Below the pieces are notes generated by a model, which was not told the origin of the DNA, made no database searches, and was given only the letters and a program-made list of their open reading frames with translations. The position numbers and the translations under genes are program-made. 64,000 nt of DNA from Candidatus Thalassolituus haligoni (lineage in GTDB: Bacteria; Pseudomonadota; Gammaproteobacteria; Pseudomonadales; Oceanobacteraceae): assembly GCF_041222825.1 (NCBI RefSeq), contig NZ_CP139482.1, positions 3,200,001-3,264,000 on the forward strand, read 5' to 3'. Of this stretch, positions 29,032 through 40,226 are shown piece after piece; position 1 is the first letter of the stretch; each line of letters starts with the position of its first letter.

Positions 29032-30627
29032 TTAATCAAACAAGGCACCACGCACATGTCGCGGCCGTAGCCCGGCCACGAGTAACACCAGTACATACAC
29101 CACCACACCGGCGATCACCACCCATGTCATTTGCAGCATACGCTCGGTTGCCGACCACAGCAGCCAATCCGCCGCCGCGCCCATCAGCCAGAGTATCGTA
29201 CCCAGCAATGCGGTATTGGCCAGCGCCAGCTTGGCTATGAAGCCTGGCCAGCCGCTCTGATGCTGTAGCACCCCGGCCTTGCGCAACCCCAGATACAGCA
29301 TCAGAGCATTAAAGTACGACGAAATCGCCGTCGCCAGCGCCAACCCGACATGAGCCAACGGCAGCACCAATATCAGGTTAAAAACCATGTTCACCACCAT
29401 TGCCTGAATACCGATGCGCACTGGTGTGCGAGTATCCTGCCGGGCGTAATAGCCGGGGGCCAGTATCTTGATCAACATAAAGGCCAGCAAACCTGAGGCG
29501 TACGCCTGCAGGGCGGTGGACATCTGTACAATATCGTAGGCTGTCATCTCACCGTGATAAAAGATCGTCGCCATCAAAGGTTGCGCCAGCAGCGCCAGCG
29601 CCAGCGCCGCCGGTAACGCCAATAACAGCACCATGCGTAACGCCCAGTCCAGTGTCCGGGCAAAACCGTCCGCCTGTTCTGCCGCGTGTTTACTCGACAG
29701 CGCGGGTAAAATCACCACACCAATGGCAATGGCAAAAATCCCCAGCGGCAGGTTGTTCAATCGATCGGCGTAATACAACCAGCTGACACTGCCATTTTCC
29801 AGAAACGACGCTAATACCGTGTCCAACAGCAAATTGATCTGACTGACCGAGACGCCGAATAACGCTGGTACCATCAAACCCACAATCCGCTTTACCCCTT
29901 CGTCATCGCGCTTTACCGTTGGGCGCACCAGCAACTGCAAGCGCGCCAGAAACGGCAACTGAAACAGTAACTGCAGCAGACCGGCAAAAAACACGCCCCA
30001 GGCCAGGGCAAACAGCGGTTCTTCAAACCAGTCGACGGCGAATATCGTGGCAGCAATCAGAACCAGATTCAGCAACACCGGAGTAAAAGCCGGGATGGCA
30101 AAACGCCCGTAGCTGTTCAAAACACCGCCCGCAAATGCGGTCATGGCGATAAAAAGCAGGTAGGGAAAAGTAATCCGCAGCAGATCGCCCGTCAGGGCAA
30201 ATTTACCCGGATCCACCGCAAAACCCGGTGCGAACAACCAGGGTAAATGCTCCGCCAATAATAGCGCTAACACCGTCACTGCCAGTAGCACCAACCCCAA
30301 TGTGCCAGATACCCGCGATACCAGCAGCTGCACCTCATCCAGAGGACGACGGGTGCGGTACTCACTGAGGACAGGCACAAAAGCAACTGAGAACGCACCT
30401 TCTGCAAACAGACGGCGGAAAAAATTCGGAATTTTAAACGCCACCAGAAAGGCATCAATACGGGTACCAAAATACTGGGCCACCACCACATCACGCACCA
30501 GCCCCAACACCCGACTGAGCAAGGTAAACACACTCACCACCGACGACGAGCGCAACAAACTGCTGCCTGCAGACCTGGCTGTTTTTTCCGTTATTTCCTC
30601 AACTGCAGCATTTTGTTTGTCCACCAT
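29032..30627 (-). CDS. murJ: Lipid II flippase MurJ (MviN)
   Basis: Inner-membrane flippase of the MOP superfamily that exports lipid II for peptidoglycan synthesis. 531 residues with about 14 hydrophobic segments and the family opening FTLLSRVLGLVRDVVVAQYFG, FKIPNFFRRLFAEGAFSVAF. I use the ATG at 30627, preceded by AAAGGG, rather than the in-frame codon at 30645. The hydrophilic N-terminal extension (about 30 residues) is longer than usual. Lies between rpsT and ribF as in Pseudomonas. Confidence 0.95.
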   Translation of the reverse strand: MVDKQNAAVEEITEKTARSAGSSLLRSSSVVSVFTLLSRVLGLVRDVVVAQYFGTRIDAFLVAFKIPNFFRRLFAEGAFSVAFVPVLSEYRTRRPLDEVQLLVSRVSGTLGLVLLAVTVLALLLAEHLPWLFAPGFAVDPGKFALTGDLLRITFPYLLFIAMTAFAGGVLNSYGRFAIPAFTPVLLNLVLIAATIFAVDWFEEPLFALAWGVFFAGLLQLLFQLPFLARLQLLVRPTVKRDDEGVKRIVGLMVPALFGVSVSQINLLLDTVLASFLENGSVSWLYYADRLNNLPLGIFAIAIGVVILPALSSKHAAEQADGFARTLDWALRMVLLLALPAALALALLAQPLMATIFYHGEMTAYDIVQMSTALQAYASGLLAFMLIKILAPGYYARQDTRTPVRIGIQAMVVNMVFNLILVLPLAHVGLALATAISSYFNALMLYLGLRKAGVLQHQSGWPGFIAKLALANTALLGTILWLMGAAADWLLWSATERMLQMTWVVIAGVVVYVLVLLVAGLRPRHVRGALFD

Positions 30628-30716
30628 GGCTATACCCTTTTGCAACCTGACTCGTCGCTACCCGGACGTAGCAACAATTTTTGAATACCGGCGGCAGGCT
30701 GCTGAAAAGCAGCCAC

Positions 30717-30744
30717 AAAAAAGCCCGCAAGAGCGGGCTTTTTT
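30717..30744 (-). terminator. Rho-independent terminator of rpsT
   Basis: AAAAAAGCCCGC, a 4-base loop, GCGGGCTTTTTT: a 12-bp stem with long T-tract, immediately downstream of rpsT. A second small hairpin (GGCTGCT-GAAA-AGCAGCC) lies just beyond, near 30698-30714. Confidence 0.9.
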
Positions 30745-30758
30745 ATCGTTAAAAGGCA

Positions 30759-31025
30759 TTAGCCTTTCAGCGAAACAACCTTCGAATTCAGACGGCTCTT
30801 GGTACGTGCTGCAGTGTTCTTGTGCAGAATACCCTTGTTAACCATCTTGTCGATGTAAGGTTGAGCTTTAACGAACGCAGCCTGGGCCTGTTCGTAATTG
30901 TCAGTCGCTACAGCAGCGTGTACTTTCTTGATATAGGTACGCACCATAGAACGAAGTGCTACGGTACGAGCACGACGCTTGATAGCCTGACGGGCGCGTT
31001 TACGAGAACCAGCAGAATTTGCCAC
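30759..31025 (-). CDS. rpsT: 30S ribosomal protein S20
   Basis: An 88-residue basic three-helix protein: ANSAGSRKRARQAIKRRARTV at the start and NTAARTKSRLNSKVVSL at the end. The start is a GTG at 31023-31025 with GAGGAG six bases upstream; the longer frame beginning at 31124 would overlap its promoter. A non-ATG start is typical of rpsT (E. coli uses UUG) and is tied to its translational feedback. Confidence 0.96.
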   Translation of the reverse strand: MANSAGSRKRARQAIKRRARTVALRSMVRTYIKKVHAAVATDNYEQAQAAFVKAQPYIDKMVNKGILHKNTAARTKSRLNSKVVSLKG

Positions 31026-31071
31026 AGTCGGCTCCTCAATAATGGGGTTAGTGGATTCTAAGAGGGCAGGG

Positions 31072-31100
31072 ATTATCCCGACCCTCCTATTCCATGTCAA
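31072..31100 (-). promoter_or_regulatory. Sigma-70 promoter for rpsT
   Basis: Perfect TTGACA, a 17-bp spacer, and GATAAT on the minus strand, about 40 bases upstream of the S20 start. It shows that rpsT is not dependent on read-through from kdsA. Confidence 0.8.
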
Positions 31101-31145
31101 CCCAAAGTCACCGTTTTCCGGCAAACAGGCGAACTTTACTGCAAC

Positions 31146-32021
<876 letters not shown>

Positions 32022-32073
32022 TCAACCACACATCCTGCAGGAATGAGACTTGAAAAAATATTGTTACTTGCTG

Positions 32074-33222
32074 CTATATTACCACCAGATTGTCCCGATG
32101 GATCATTTCCTGCTCGGCAACAAACCCCAATGCCAGTTCCAGACCAGACGACGGGGTACGTAATATCTTGTTTGCTTCCGTGCGACTGTAATTGACCAGG
32201 CCCTTGGCAACCAGCTCACCACGTTCATTTTTGCAGGCAACCACTTCACCACGCTCAAAGCGACCATTGGCAGCAACCACACCAATCGGCAACAGGCTGC
32301 GATGGCCGTTGCGCAAGGCATGAACGGCACCCTCATCCAGGATCAAATCACCCCGCGTTTGCAGATGCCCGGCAATCCACTGCTTGCGGGCGGCTACCGG
32401 CTCACGATCGGCCAATAACAGAGTACCCAGCAGCTCGCCATTACGTAACCGGGTCAGCACCGCATCAATCCGCCCTCCCACAATCAGGGTATCTGCACCT
32501 GATCGGGCAGCAAGAGAGGCCGCACGCACCTTGGTCACCATACCGCCACGACCCAATACACCGCCACCGCCCGCCATGGCAGCAATCGCAGGATCGGAGG
32601 CGCGTCCTTCCAGCACCAATTTGGCATCCGGGCTGGAACGGGGATCCGCAGTGAACAAGCCTTGTTGATCGGTCAGGATAACCAGTACATCCGCCTCGAC
32701 CAGATTGGCTACCAGCGCACCGAGGGTATCGTTGTCACCAAAGCAGATTTCATCGGTCACTACGGTGTCATTTTCATTCACCACCGGCACGACACCAAGA
32801 TTCATCAGCGTCCGCAAGGTACTGCGGGCATTAAGGTAACGAGTGCGATTACTGAGGTCATCGTGGGTCAGCAACACCTGAGCAGTCAGGCGATCATGCT
32901 TGCCAAACGCCGTTTCGTAGGCTTGTACCAGACCCATCTGCCCTACCGCAGCTGCTGCCTGCAACTGGTGTAGCTCTTCAGGGCGCTTACTCCAGCCGAG
33001 ACGTGTCATGCCTTCCGCGACCGAACCGGACGACACCAACACAATGTCATGCCCTTGGCGCTGCAACTCGGCCATTTGATCGACCCAGGATTGCATCCCT
33101 TCACGATTAAGACCCTGACCGTCATTGGTCAGCAAGGCGCTGCCGATCTTGATCACCCAGCGTTTTTTACCCGCCAGACGAGTACGATGCTGCTGAATTT
33201 GCTGTTGTGAGTCCAAAGCCAT
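32074..33222 (-). CDS. proB: Glutamate 5-kinase
   Basis: First enzyme of proline synthesis. The 382-residue protein has an amino-acid-kinase domain ([50 protein letters not shown]) and a C-terminal PUA domain (about 290-370). The full length with PUA is typical of gammaproteobacteria. Downstream of obgE, separated by 134 bp that hold a CCGTCG/CGACGG hairpin without a T-run. Confidence 0.96.
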   Translation of the reverse strand: MALDSQQQIQQHRTRLAGKKRWVIKIGSALLTNDGQGLNREGMQSWVDQMAELQRQGHDIVLVSSGSVAEGMTRLGWSKRPEELHQLQAAAAVGQMGLVQAYETAFGKHDRLTAQVLLTHDDLSNRTRYLNARSTLRTLMNLGVVPVVNENDTVVTDEICFGDNDTLGALVANLVEADVLVILTDQQGLFTADPRSSPDAKLVLEGRASDPAIAAMAGGGGVLGRGGMVTKVRAASLAARSGADTLIVGGRIDAVLTRLRNGELLGTLLLADREPVAARKQWIAGHLQTRGDLILDEGAVHALRNGHRSLLPIGVVAANGRFERGEVVACKNERGELVAKGLVNYSRTEANKILRTPSSGLELALGFVAEQEMIHRDNLVVI

Positions 33223-33356
33223 TCCGAAAGCTCTTGATACAATGTCACGGCCAGAAGCGGTGACTGGAATTCTGGTAGCAACTCTGCAGTGTTGACATCA
33301 CACCAGTAGAGCCGTCGACCAGCGACGGGGAAGCCTAACGCCTGTTACGAAAAAGA

Positions 33357-34568
<1,212 letters not shown>

Positions 34569-34582
34569 TCAAAAAAACATAC

Positions 34583-34619
34583 AAAAACGCCCCAACTGCA
34601 AGCAGCTGGGGCGCTTTTT
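34583..34619 (-). terminator. Terminator between rpmA and obgE
   Basis: Minus-strand stem CGCCCCAGCTGC / GCAGTTGGGGCG with one G-U pair and a TTTTT tail. It should stop most transcripts after the two ribosomal protein genes and lower read-through into obgE. Confidence 0.88.
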
Positions 34620-34658
34620 ACGGCAAACCAACCGCCGACAACCCGAAAGGGTTGTCGA

Positions 34659-34916
34659 TCAGGCAGGAACGACGCTAACAGTCTTGCGGTTCTTTGGACC
34701 TTTCACTTCAAATTTGACAACGCCTTCGGCAGTTGCAAACAAAGTGTGATCACGAGCAACACGCACATTGTCACCGGCGTGTACACGAGTACCACGCTGA
34801 CGAATAATGATAGCGCCTGCTTTTGCAGCTTGGCCGCCGTACAGTTTGACGCCAAGGCGTTTACTTTCGGAATCGCGACCGTTTTTGGTAGAACCACCAG
34901 CTTTTTTGTGAGCCAT
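34659..34916 (-). CDS. rpmA: 50S ribosomal protein L27
   Basis: An 85-residue protein: [20 protein letters not shown] at the N-terminus, then [20 protein letters not shown]. Normal proteobacterial form without the cleaved Firmicutes extension. Preceded by AGAAGGAG (SD) about 11 bases from the ATG. Confidence 0.97.
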   Translation of the reverse strand: MAHKKAGGSTKNGRDSESKRLGVKLYGGQAAKAGAIIIRQRGTRVHAGDNVRVARDHTLFATAEGVVKFEVKGPKNRKTVSVVPA

Positions 34917-35007
34917 GCTTCTTTCTCCTTCTGAGGGACCACTACAACACTGCGGATGCGGTGACCGTCATTCACAGTCACCCGGGCCCAAATTGAATTT
35001 AAAAAAA

Positions 35008-35319
35008 TTAGCCAGCGATGCTGGTGATTTTCAGTTCGGTGAACCACTGACGGTGGCCCATTTGCTTCATGTGGTGCTTACGACGCTTGAACTTCATGAT
35101 CTTCACTTTCTTGTGACGACCATGGGCAATAACTTCTGCGGTTACTTTAGCGCCTTCAACCACAGGGGTGCCAATTTTAACGTCATCGCCGTTACCAATC
35201 AGCAAAACTTTTTCCAACTCGACAGCGCCGCCGGTAGCTATTTCCAGTTTTTCAACCTTCAGCGTCTGACCTTCTTCAACACGGTATTGCTTACCGCCGG
35301 TAATTACTACTGCGTACAT
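35008..35319 (-). CDS. rplU: 50S ribosomal protein L21
   Basis: A 103-residue protein starting [17 protein letters not shown] at the ATG at 35317-35319, with GGAG six bases upstream; the longer frame to 35427 is the untranslated leader. Ends with the conserved [11 protein letters not shown]. First gene of rplU-rpmA-(obgE). The leader from the promoter at 35457 is about 130 bases. Confidence 0.97.
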   Translation of the reverse strand: MYAVVITGGKQYRVEEGQTLKVEKLEIATGGAVELEKVLLIGNGDDVKIGTPVVEGAKVTAEVIAHGRHKKVKIMKFKRRKHHMKQMGHRQWFTELKITSIAG

Positions 35320-35456
35320 GATGTTCTCCATCGGCTGCGTTTTAGCCGGGCCTCTGATCAGCACCGGTCCATAACCGAACACGCTACTTTCACGACCTGC
35401 TTCTACTGGGAACGCACGGGTTACCATATGGCAGGGAGCTGAAATTCGGGCGCGAG

Positions 35457-35485
35457 ACTATACCCCAGAGACTGTACCCTTGCAA
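35457..35485 (-). promoter_or_regulatory. Sigma-70 promoter for rplU-rpmA
   Basis: TTGCAA, exactly 17 bp, TATAGT on the minus strand. It lies back to back with the ispB promoter. Confidence 0.75.
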
Positions 35486-35506
35486 GTCGGCGATTATCGC
35501 ATTTCC

Positions 35507-35535
35507 TTGACACTGTGGACGGTCAACTCTAGCAT
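35507..35535 (+). promoter_or_regulatory. Sigma-70 promoter for ispB
   Basis: Perfect TTGACA, 17 bp, TAGCAT. Transcription should begin near 35542, so the in-frame TTG at 35536 cannot be the ispB start; the ATG at 35560 is the first usable one. Confidence 0.75.
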
Positions 35536-35559
35536 TTGCGGCAGTTTTTTCGGGATTCT

Positions 35560-36576
35560 ATGAACATGCCGCCATCCACCATGACAACTCCATCCCCGGC
35601 CCCGTCGATGTCACTGGCCGATATACTGGCGCGTGTTGATGACGACTTCCAGGCGGTCAACCAGTTAATCAACGATCAACTCTCATCCCGTGTGCCTCTG
35701 GTGGAGAAAATCGCCGATTATATTGTTAACAGCGGCGGTAAACGTATCCGCCCGCTGCTGGTGCTGCTGAGTGCCCGAGCGCTCGGCAACTGCAACCCGG
35801 ACGTGGTCAGGCTGGCCGCCATTATCGAGTTCCTCCACACTGCCACACTACTGCACGACGATGTCGTTGATACCTCGGATCTGCGGCGTGGCAATCCAAC
35901 CGCTAATGCCAAGTGGGGTAACGCCCCCAGTGTTTTGGTCGGAGACTTTCTCTATAGCCGCTCGTTTAACATGTTGGTCGAACTGGCCAACCTCAAGGTG
36001 ATGGACATTTTGTCATCCACCACCTGTGTAATTGCCGAAGGTGAAGTGCTGCAGCTGACCAACGTCAAAAACCCCAACATCACTGAAGCCCAGTATATGG
36101 ACGTAATTCAGGGAAAAACGGCACAACTGTTTGAGGCCTCGACTCACGGTACCGCCGCCTTGCTGCAAGCGCCTGACGACGTTCAGGAAGCCTTGCGTAT
36201 TTATGGCAAGGAGCTGGGTCTGGCCTTCCAGTTGATTGACGACGTGCTGGATTACGAAGGTAATGCTGCCGATCTGGGTAAAAACGTCGGCGATGATCTG
36301 GCTGAAGGCAAACCAACCCTGCCACTGATCCATGCCATGGCGCATGCCGATGAAACCGGCCGCAAACTGGTGCGCCAGGCTATTCGTAAAGGAGGTCTGG
36401 ATAACATGGACGAGGTGATGGCCGTGGTTACCAGCACCCGCTCGATGGAGTACACCCGCAGCAAAGCCAATGCCTGCGTACAACGGGCTGAACAACAGCT
36501 GCAACTTTTACCGCAATCACCGGCCAAAGACGCCCTGATCGCACTGGCGCGAATCGCCGTGCAGCGTAAAACATAA
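35560..36576 (+). CDS. ispB: Octaprenyl (all-trans polyprenyl) diphosphate synthase
   Basis: Makes the polyprenyl side chain of ubiquinone. A 338-residue trans-prenyltransferase with the first aspartate-rich motif LLHDDVVDTSDLRRG, the second LIDDVLDYEG, and GGKRIRPLLVLL for IPP binding. The start at 35560 is set by the promoter position and a GGGA at -6; ATGs at 35566 and 35581 are alternatives. Chain length cannot be read from sequence alone. Divergent from rplU, as in other gammaproteobacteria, and followed 30 bp later by dsbD. Confidence 0.94.
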   Translation: MNMPPSTMTTPSPAPSMSLADILARVDDDFQAVNQLINDQLSSRVPLVEKIADYIVNSGGKRIRPLLVLLSARALGNCNPDVVRLAAIIEFLHTATLLHDDVVDTSDLRRGNPTANAKWGNAPSVLVGDFLYSRSFNMLVELANLKVMDILSSTTCVIAEGEVLQLTNVKNPNITEAQYMDVIQGKTAQLFEASTHGTAALLQAPDDVQEALRIYGKELGLAFQLIDDVLDYEGNAADLGKNVGDDLAEGKPTLPLIHAMAHADETGRKLVRQAIRKGGLDNMDEVMAVVTSTRSMEYTRSKANACVQRAEQQLQLLPQSPAKDALIALARIAVQRKT

Positions 36577-36605
36577 CCACACCAAGCCAACGTCAGGGAT
36601 TTCCT

Positions 36606-38495
36606 ATGCAGATGATTGCCAGATATACGGTTGCCATACTGGCACTGCTAACGGTGGTCACTACCGCCCAGGCAGGGCTGTTTGACGCACCAGGCAACAC
36701 GGAAGCGCAATTTTTACCGGTGGAACAAGCTTTTCCATTGCAAGTGGATATGGATAACGGCCTGCTGATTGCTCAGTGGCAAACTCCTCCCGGCTATTAT
36801 CTTTACCAACACCGCATTTATCTGAGCCAGAACAATAGCCGTATTGATCCCGCCAGCTTTTCCCAACCGGGCAAGGCCAAGTTTGATGAGGCCTTTGGCG
36901 ATATCATCGCTTATTACGGCCCGTTGGAAACAAGTTTCAAACTGGATCAGCTCAATGCCGGAGAAGTGACTCTGCATTATCAGGGCTGTGCCGACGCCGG
37001 ACTTTGTTATCCACCCCAGCGTTTCACCATTCATGTTTCCGCCTCCGATGTTCATCGACCGAAGCCACCAATTACACCAGTAGCAGTAGCTCCTTCAACC
37101 GTCTCACCCCTGCCAGACTCCAACACGACCACTACACTCGACACACCCGCCGCGTTGCCTGCTACGACCAGATCAACAACTCCTGACAGTAACGGTATCG
37201 GCAGCAACAATACCGCCGCACCTGCGAGCACATCAGCAAGCTGGTTTGAAGGCTCCTGGCTTACCACCATCGGCTTGTTTTTCCTGCTTGGACTCGGGCT
37301 GACGTTCACGCCCTGTGTATTGCCGATGATTCCGATCATGACCGCCGTAGTGATGGGGCAAAACCAGACGATTTCAGCCCGCCGTGGCTTTCTGCTCTCA
37401 AGTACCTATGTCCTCGGCATGGCCATTACCTACGCCCTGGCTGGTGTGATCATGGGATTACTCGGTGCCGGTGCCAACATCCAGGCCTGGATGCAAACCC
37501 CTTGGGTGCTGGTGCTGTTTGCTCTGCTGTTTGTATTATTGGCGCTGGCCATGTTTGGCCTGTATGAGCTGCAATTACCCAGTGGTATCCGCAATCGCCT
37601 TAACCGGATGAGCCAACAGCAATCCGGAGGGCACCTGCTCAGTGTCTTTGTGATTGGCGTGCTGTCAGCACTGGTTGTCTCCCCCTGCGTATCCGCCCCA
37701 CTGGCGGGCGCTCTGGTTTACCTCAGCACCACAGGCAACGTCTGGCTGGGTGGCAGCGCCTTGCTGGCACTCGGGCTTGGCATGGGCGCACCACTGATTG
37801 TACTGGGCACCAGTGGTGGTTCCCTGATGCCCAAAGCCGGTGCCTGGATGAACCAGATCAAGGTATTTTTTGGTGTGCTGCTGCTCGCCGTGGCTATCTG
37901 GCTGATCAGCCGTATCCTGCCCGGCCCGATTTCCCTGGCACTCTGGGGGCTACTTGCATTGATTTACGCCGTGGTGCTTGGTGCTTTTGAAGCAGCCTCA
38001 ACTCCACTCCAGCGTTTACTCAAAGGCCTCGCCTGGTCATTACTGCTGTATGGCATTGCCGCGTTCTGGGGGGCATTGCAGGGCAACCAAAATCCTGTTC
38101 AACCGCTGACCCCCAGGCACCTGTCGTCAGCACCCGGAGCGGGCAAGCAGAGCAGCGCTTTTTACCGCACCGAATCCGTCGCTGAAATACAAGATCTGAT
38201 CAGTAACAGCCAACAACCCGTGATGCTGGATCTGTACGCCGACTGGTGCATCAGCTGCAAGGTGATGGAAGATGAGATTTTTGCCGATGCCGACGTACAA
38301 CAACAACTGCGCCACATGACCTGGCTGCAACTGGACGTCACCCGCAATACTGCAGAGCAAATCGATTTCCTGCAAAACATGGCGGTTTTCGGGCCACCGA
38401 CGGTGTTGTTTTTCCACAACGGGACTGAAATTCCGGCATCACGTATTGCCGGGGAAATATCCAAAACCGAATTTCTTCACCGCACCGCTCCCTGA
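36606..38495 (+). CDS. dsbD: Thiol:disulfide interchange protein DsbD
   Basis: Carries electrons from cytosolic thioredoxin to periplasmic DsbC and other thiol proteins. 629 residues: signal peptide, N-terminal nDsbD domain with the Cys pair in CADAGLCYPP, a low-complexity Thr/Pro linker (about 145-215), an eight-segment membrane domain with functional cysteines in FTPCVLPMIP and SPCVSAPLAG, and a C-terminal thioredoxin domain with DWCISCK near residue 545. All six redox cysteines are present. Followed by trxC, a likely functional partner, after its own promoter. Confidence 0.94.
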   Translation: MQMIARYTVAILALLTVVTTAQAGLFDAPGNTEAQFLPVEQAFPLQVDMDNGLLIAQWQTPPGYYLYQHRIYLSQNNSRIDPASFSQPGKAKFDEAFGDIIAYYGPLETSFKLDQLNAGEVTLHYQGCADAGLCYPPQRFTIHVSASDVHRPKPPITPVAVAPSTVSPLPDSNTTTTLDTPAALPATTRSTTPDSNGIGSNNTAAPASTSASWFEGSWLTTIGLFFLLGLGLTFTPCVLPMIPIMTAVVMGQNQTISARRGFLLSSTYVLGMAITYALAGVIMGLLGAGANIQAWMQTPWVLVLFALLFVLLALAMFGLYELQLPSGIRNRLNRMSQQQSGGHLLSVFVIGVLSALVVSPCVSAPLAGALVYLSTTGNVWLGGSALLALGLGMGAPLIVLGTSGGSLMPKAGAWMNQIKVFFGVLLLAVAIWLISRILPGPISLALWGLLALIYAVVLGAFEAASTPLQRLLKGLAWSLLLYGIAAFWGALQGNQNPVQPLTPRHLSSAPGAGKQSSAFYRTESVAEIQDLISNSQQPVMLDLYADWCISCKVMEDEIFADADVQQQLRHMTWLQLDVTRNTAEQIDFLQNMAVFGPPTVLFFHNGTEIPASRIAGEISKTEFLHRTAP

Positions 38496-38532
38496 GGCCT
38501 GCTAAAAACGACGAGATTACCAAGGGTTTTAC

Positions 38533-38561
38533 TTGAAACTCCATAACCAAAGCCGCATATA
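38533..38561 (+). promoter_or_regulatory. Candidate promoter for trxC
   Basis: TTGAAA, 17 bp, CATATA, 36 bp before the trxC ATG. trxC is OxyR-controlled in E. coli; I did not find a convincing OxyR site. Confidence 0.5.
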
Positions 38562-38596
38562 GGTTGTATTGACGGATCACTTCACGGAGCCAAGCC

Positions 38597-39025
38597 ATGT
38601 TTTATACCTGCCCTTCCTGTGGCGCCATCAACCGCATTCCCGACGACCAGCACAACCAGCAAGGCCAATGCGGAAAATGTAAAAGCGCGTTATTTAACGC
38701 CACGCCGGTGGCGTTAAATGACACCGGCTTCCAGCGTTTTCTGGCCAAAAACGATTTACCCGTCCTCGTCGACTTCTGGGCGGAATGGTGCGGGCCATGC
38801 AAGATGATGGGGCCGATTTTCAAGGAACTCTGCGCTGAACAGCAGCACCAGTTACGCTTTGCCAAGGTCAATACCGAGCAAGCCCAGATGGTGAGCCAAC
38901 AGTTTGGCATTCGCAGCATTCCGACGCTGATTCTGTTTCGCCAGGGCAAGGAAGTGGATCGTCTGGCCGGTGCTCTGCCAGCTCCACAACTGCGTCAGTG
39001 GATAGCCGCAGCGTTGCAAAAATAA
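38597..39025 (+). CDS. trxC: Thioredoxin 2 (zinc-binding)
   Basis: A 142-residue thioredoxin with the N-terminal zinc ribbon that defines TrxC (Cys5, Cys8, Cys25, Cys28) and the active site WCGPC with Cys65 and Cys68, then the cis-proline in RSIPTLI. Cytosolic disulfide reductase, usually induced by oxidative stress. Convergent with the CvpA-like gene, 36 bp away. Confidence 0.95.
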   Translation: MFYTCPSCGAINRIPDDQHNQQGQCGKCKSALFNATPVALNDTGFQRFLAKNDLPVLVDFWAEWCGPCKMMGPIFKELCAEQQHQLRFAKVNTEQAQMVSQQFGIRSIPTLILFRQGKEVDRLAGALPAPQLRQWIAAALQK

Positions 39026-39061
39026 CCGCCAATACCTGCGAGCAACCCGTCAGGTTAATAC

Positions 39062-39802
39062 TCAGCGCTGAATCGGAGATTCTGCGCTGACGGTGATGGT
39101 TTCTTCAATCACGATACTCTTGCCGGGCTGGCGAGCGCTTTCAAGCTCTCGCAGCGTTTTATCCAAAAGATCCCGCGCTCGCACAATGGTTGAGCGGTGA
39201 ATTTCCTCGGAAATATCGGTAATCATGGCTTTATTGGTAACGGTTTTCAGAATCAGCTCGAACGTTGTAGTGCCAGTGGGATCATGAATCAATGAATCCA
39301 CAAACTGGCCGTTAACTGTCTTGCGGCAAATTCGGTCAATCGCCGGGTACATCAACGAATGAGCCATCAGATAACTTTTGTAGTTTTTTGGCACAAACGT
39401 TACCTGAGTACTGAGAAAACTGAAAAAAGTCAGTAAGAATAACGCCTGAACGCCGTTAGCAATGGCGCAAAACACACGATTGGTCATCGTTGTGAAACGA
39501 TTGTTCTCAAGCCAGCGTCCGTGCACATTGTAGTGCACAGCAATTTTTTCCAGCAAACGAATGGAAAACCACATCGTCAGAAACAGAATCAGAAAGCCGG
39601 TTAACGTCAGCACCGCCCAGTCATTGGCGCGCAAAAGACCCATCTGGGTCAGATACAAACCAAAGTGGTCGCTATAGGCGCTGGCAATGGATATCGGCAA
39701 AAACACCTTGGCCAGATCCAGCATTTCTTTCGACGTACCGTATTTGTAGCCAAGTACGATCAAGGCAATAAATGCCAGTACAATAAACGCATCAAATATC
39801 AT
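39062..39802 (-). CDS. CvpA-like integral membrane protein
   Basis: 246 residues. The N-terminal ~140 residues hold four hydrophobic segments (residues about 2-18, 30-48, 60-85, 110-130) in the pattern of CvpA/colicin V production proteins. The C-terminal ~105 residues are soluble and charged (VRARDLLDKTLRELESAR) and longer than I expect for that family. Function is unknown; CvpA relatives are linked to envelope stress survival. Not close to purF, its usual neighbour, so this is a family resemblance rather than an orthologue call. Confidence 0.6.
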   Translation of the reverse strand: MIFDAFIVLAFIALIVLGYKYGTSKEMLDLAKVFLPISIASAYSDHFGLYLTQMGLLRANDWAVLTLTGFLILFLTMWFSIRLLEKIAVHYNVHGRWLENNRFTTMTNRVFCAIANGVQALFLLTFFSFLSTQVTFVPKNYKSYLMAHSLMYPAIDRICRKTVNGQFVDSLIHDPTGTTTFELILKTVTNKAMITDISEEIHRSTIVRARDLLDKTLRELESARQPGKSIVIEETITVSAESPIQR

Positions 39803-39940
39803 GAATCAGCCATCCCCCGTGTGGTCATCCCTATTTCTGCTCATCTCTCACATACAACACCACAAACTGCTGCCGATCTCGGCACCGCCCGAGTACATGA
39901 AGACACTGTCAGCAGCAAGTTGCAGACCAGCCAGCGTCAG

Positions 39941-40096
39941 TTAGCTTTTTTCCGCAAGTTCCAGCCAACAAGCCCCTTCCCTGACCTGCGCCCACCCACT
40001 GACACCCTCCGTCCAACGAATTGGAAAACCCAGACAGACGCAAGTAATGCACCAATAAATAACATAAATACCCATGAGAGCACCAAATTGATTCAT
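39941..40096 (-). CDS. Possible small membrane protein (51 residues)
   Basis: Minus-strand frame with ATG at 40094-40096, AGGA six bases upstream, and TAA at 39941-39943. It starts MNQFGALMGIYVIYWCITCV, a single hydrophobic helix, then a Trp-rich, charged tail (RWTEG, SGWAQ, CWLEL). It lies 138 bp upstream of the CvpA-like gene on the same strand and in an otherwise empty 424-bp gap (39803-40226), so it could be its leader gene. No family recognised; conservation would be needed to accept it. Confidence 0.35.
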   Translation of the reverse strand: MNQFGALMGIYVIYWCITCVCLGFPIRWTEGVSGWAQVREGACWLELAEKS

Positions 40097-40226
40097 AAAA
40101 TATCCTGAAATACATTACCTTAGTTAGCCACGCCACAACTTAATGCGGTGATGGTGCCATTATTGTGCACTGGGTTATAACTGGCTTATTTTTTGCAAAT
40201 TAGGTGTGAATATGGAGAACCTTACA

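Noticed and set aside
40150..40175. NtrC or sigma-54 site upstream of ntrB (GGTGCCATTATTGTGCAC)
   Set aside because: The two GTGC halves are in direct rather than inverted order and the sigma-54 -12 element reads TTGT, not TTGC.
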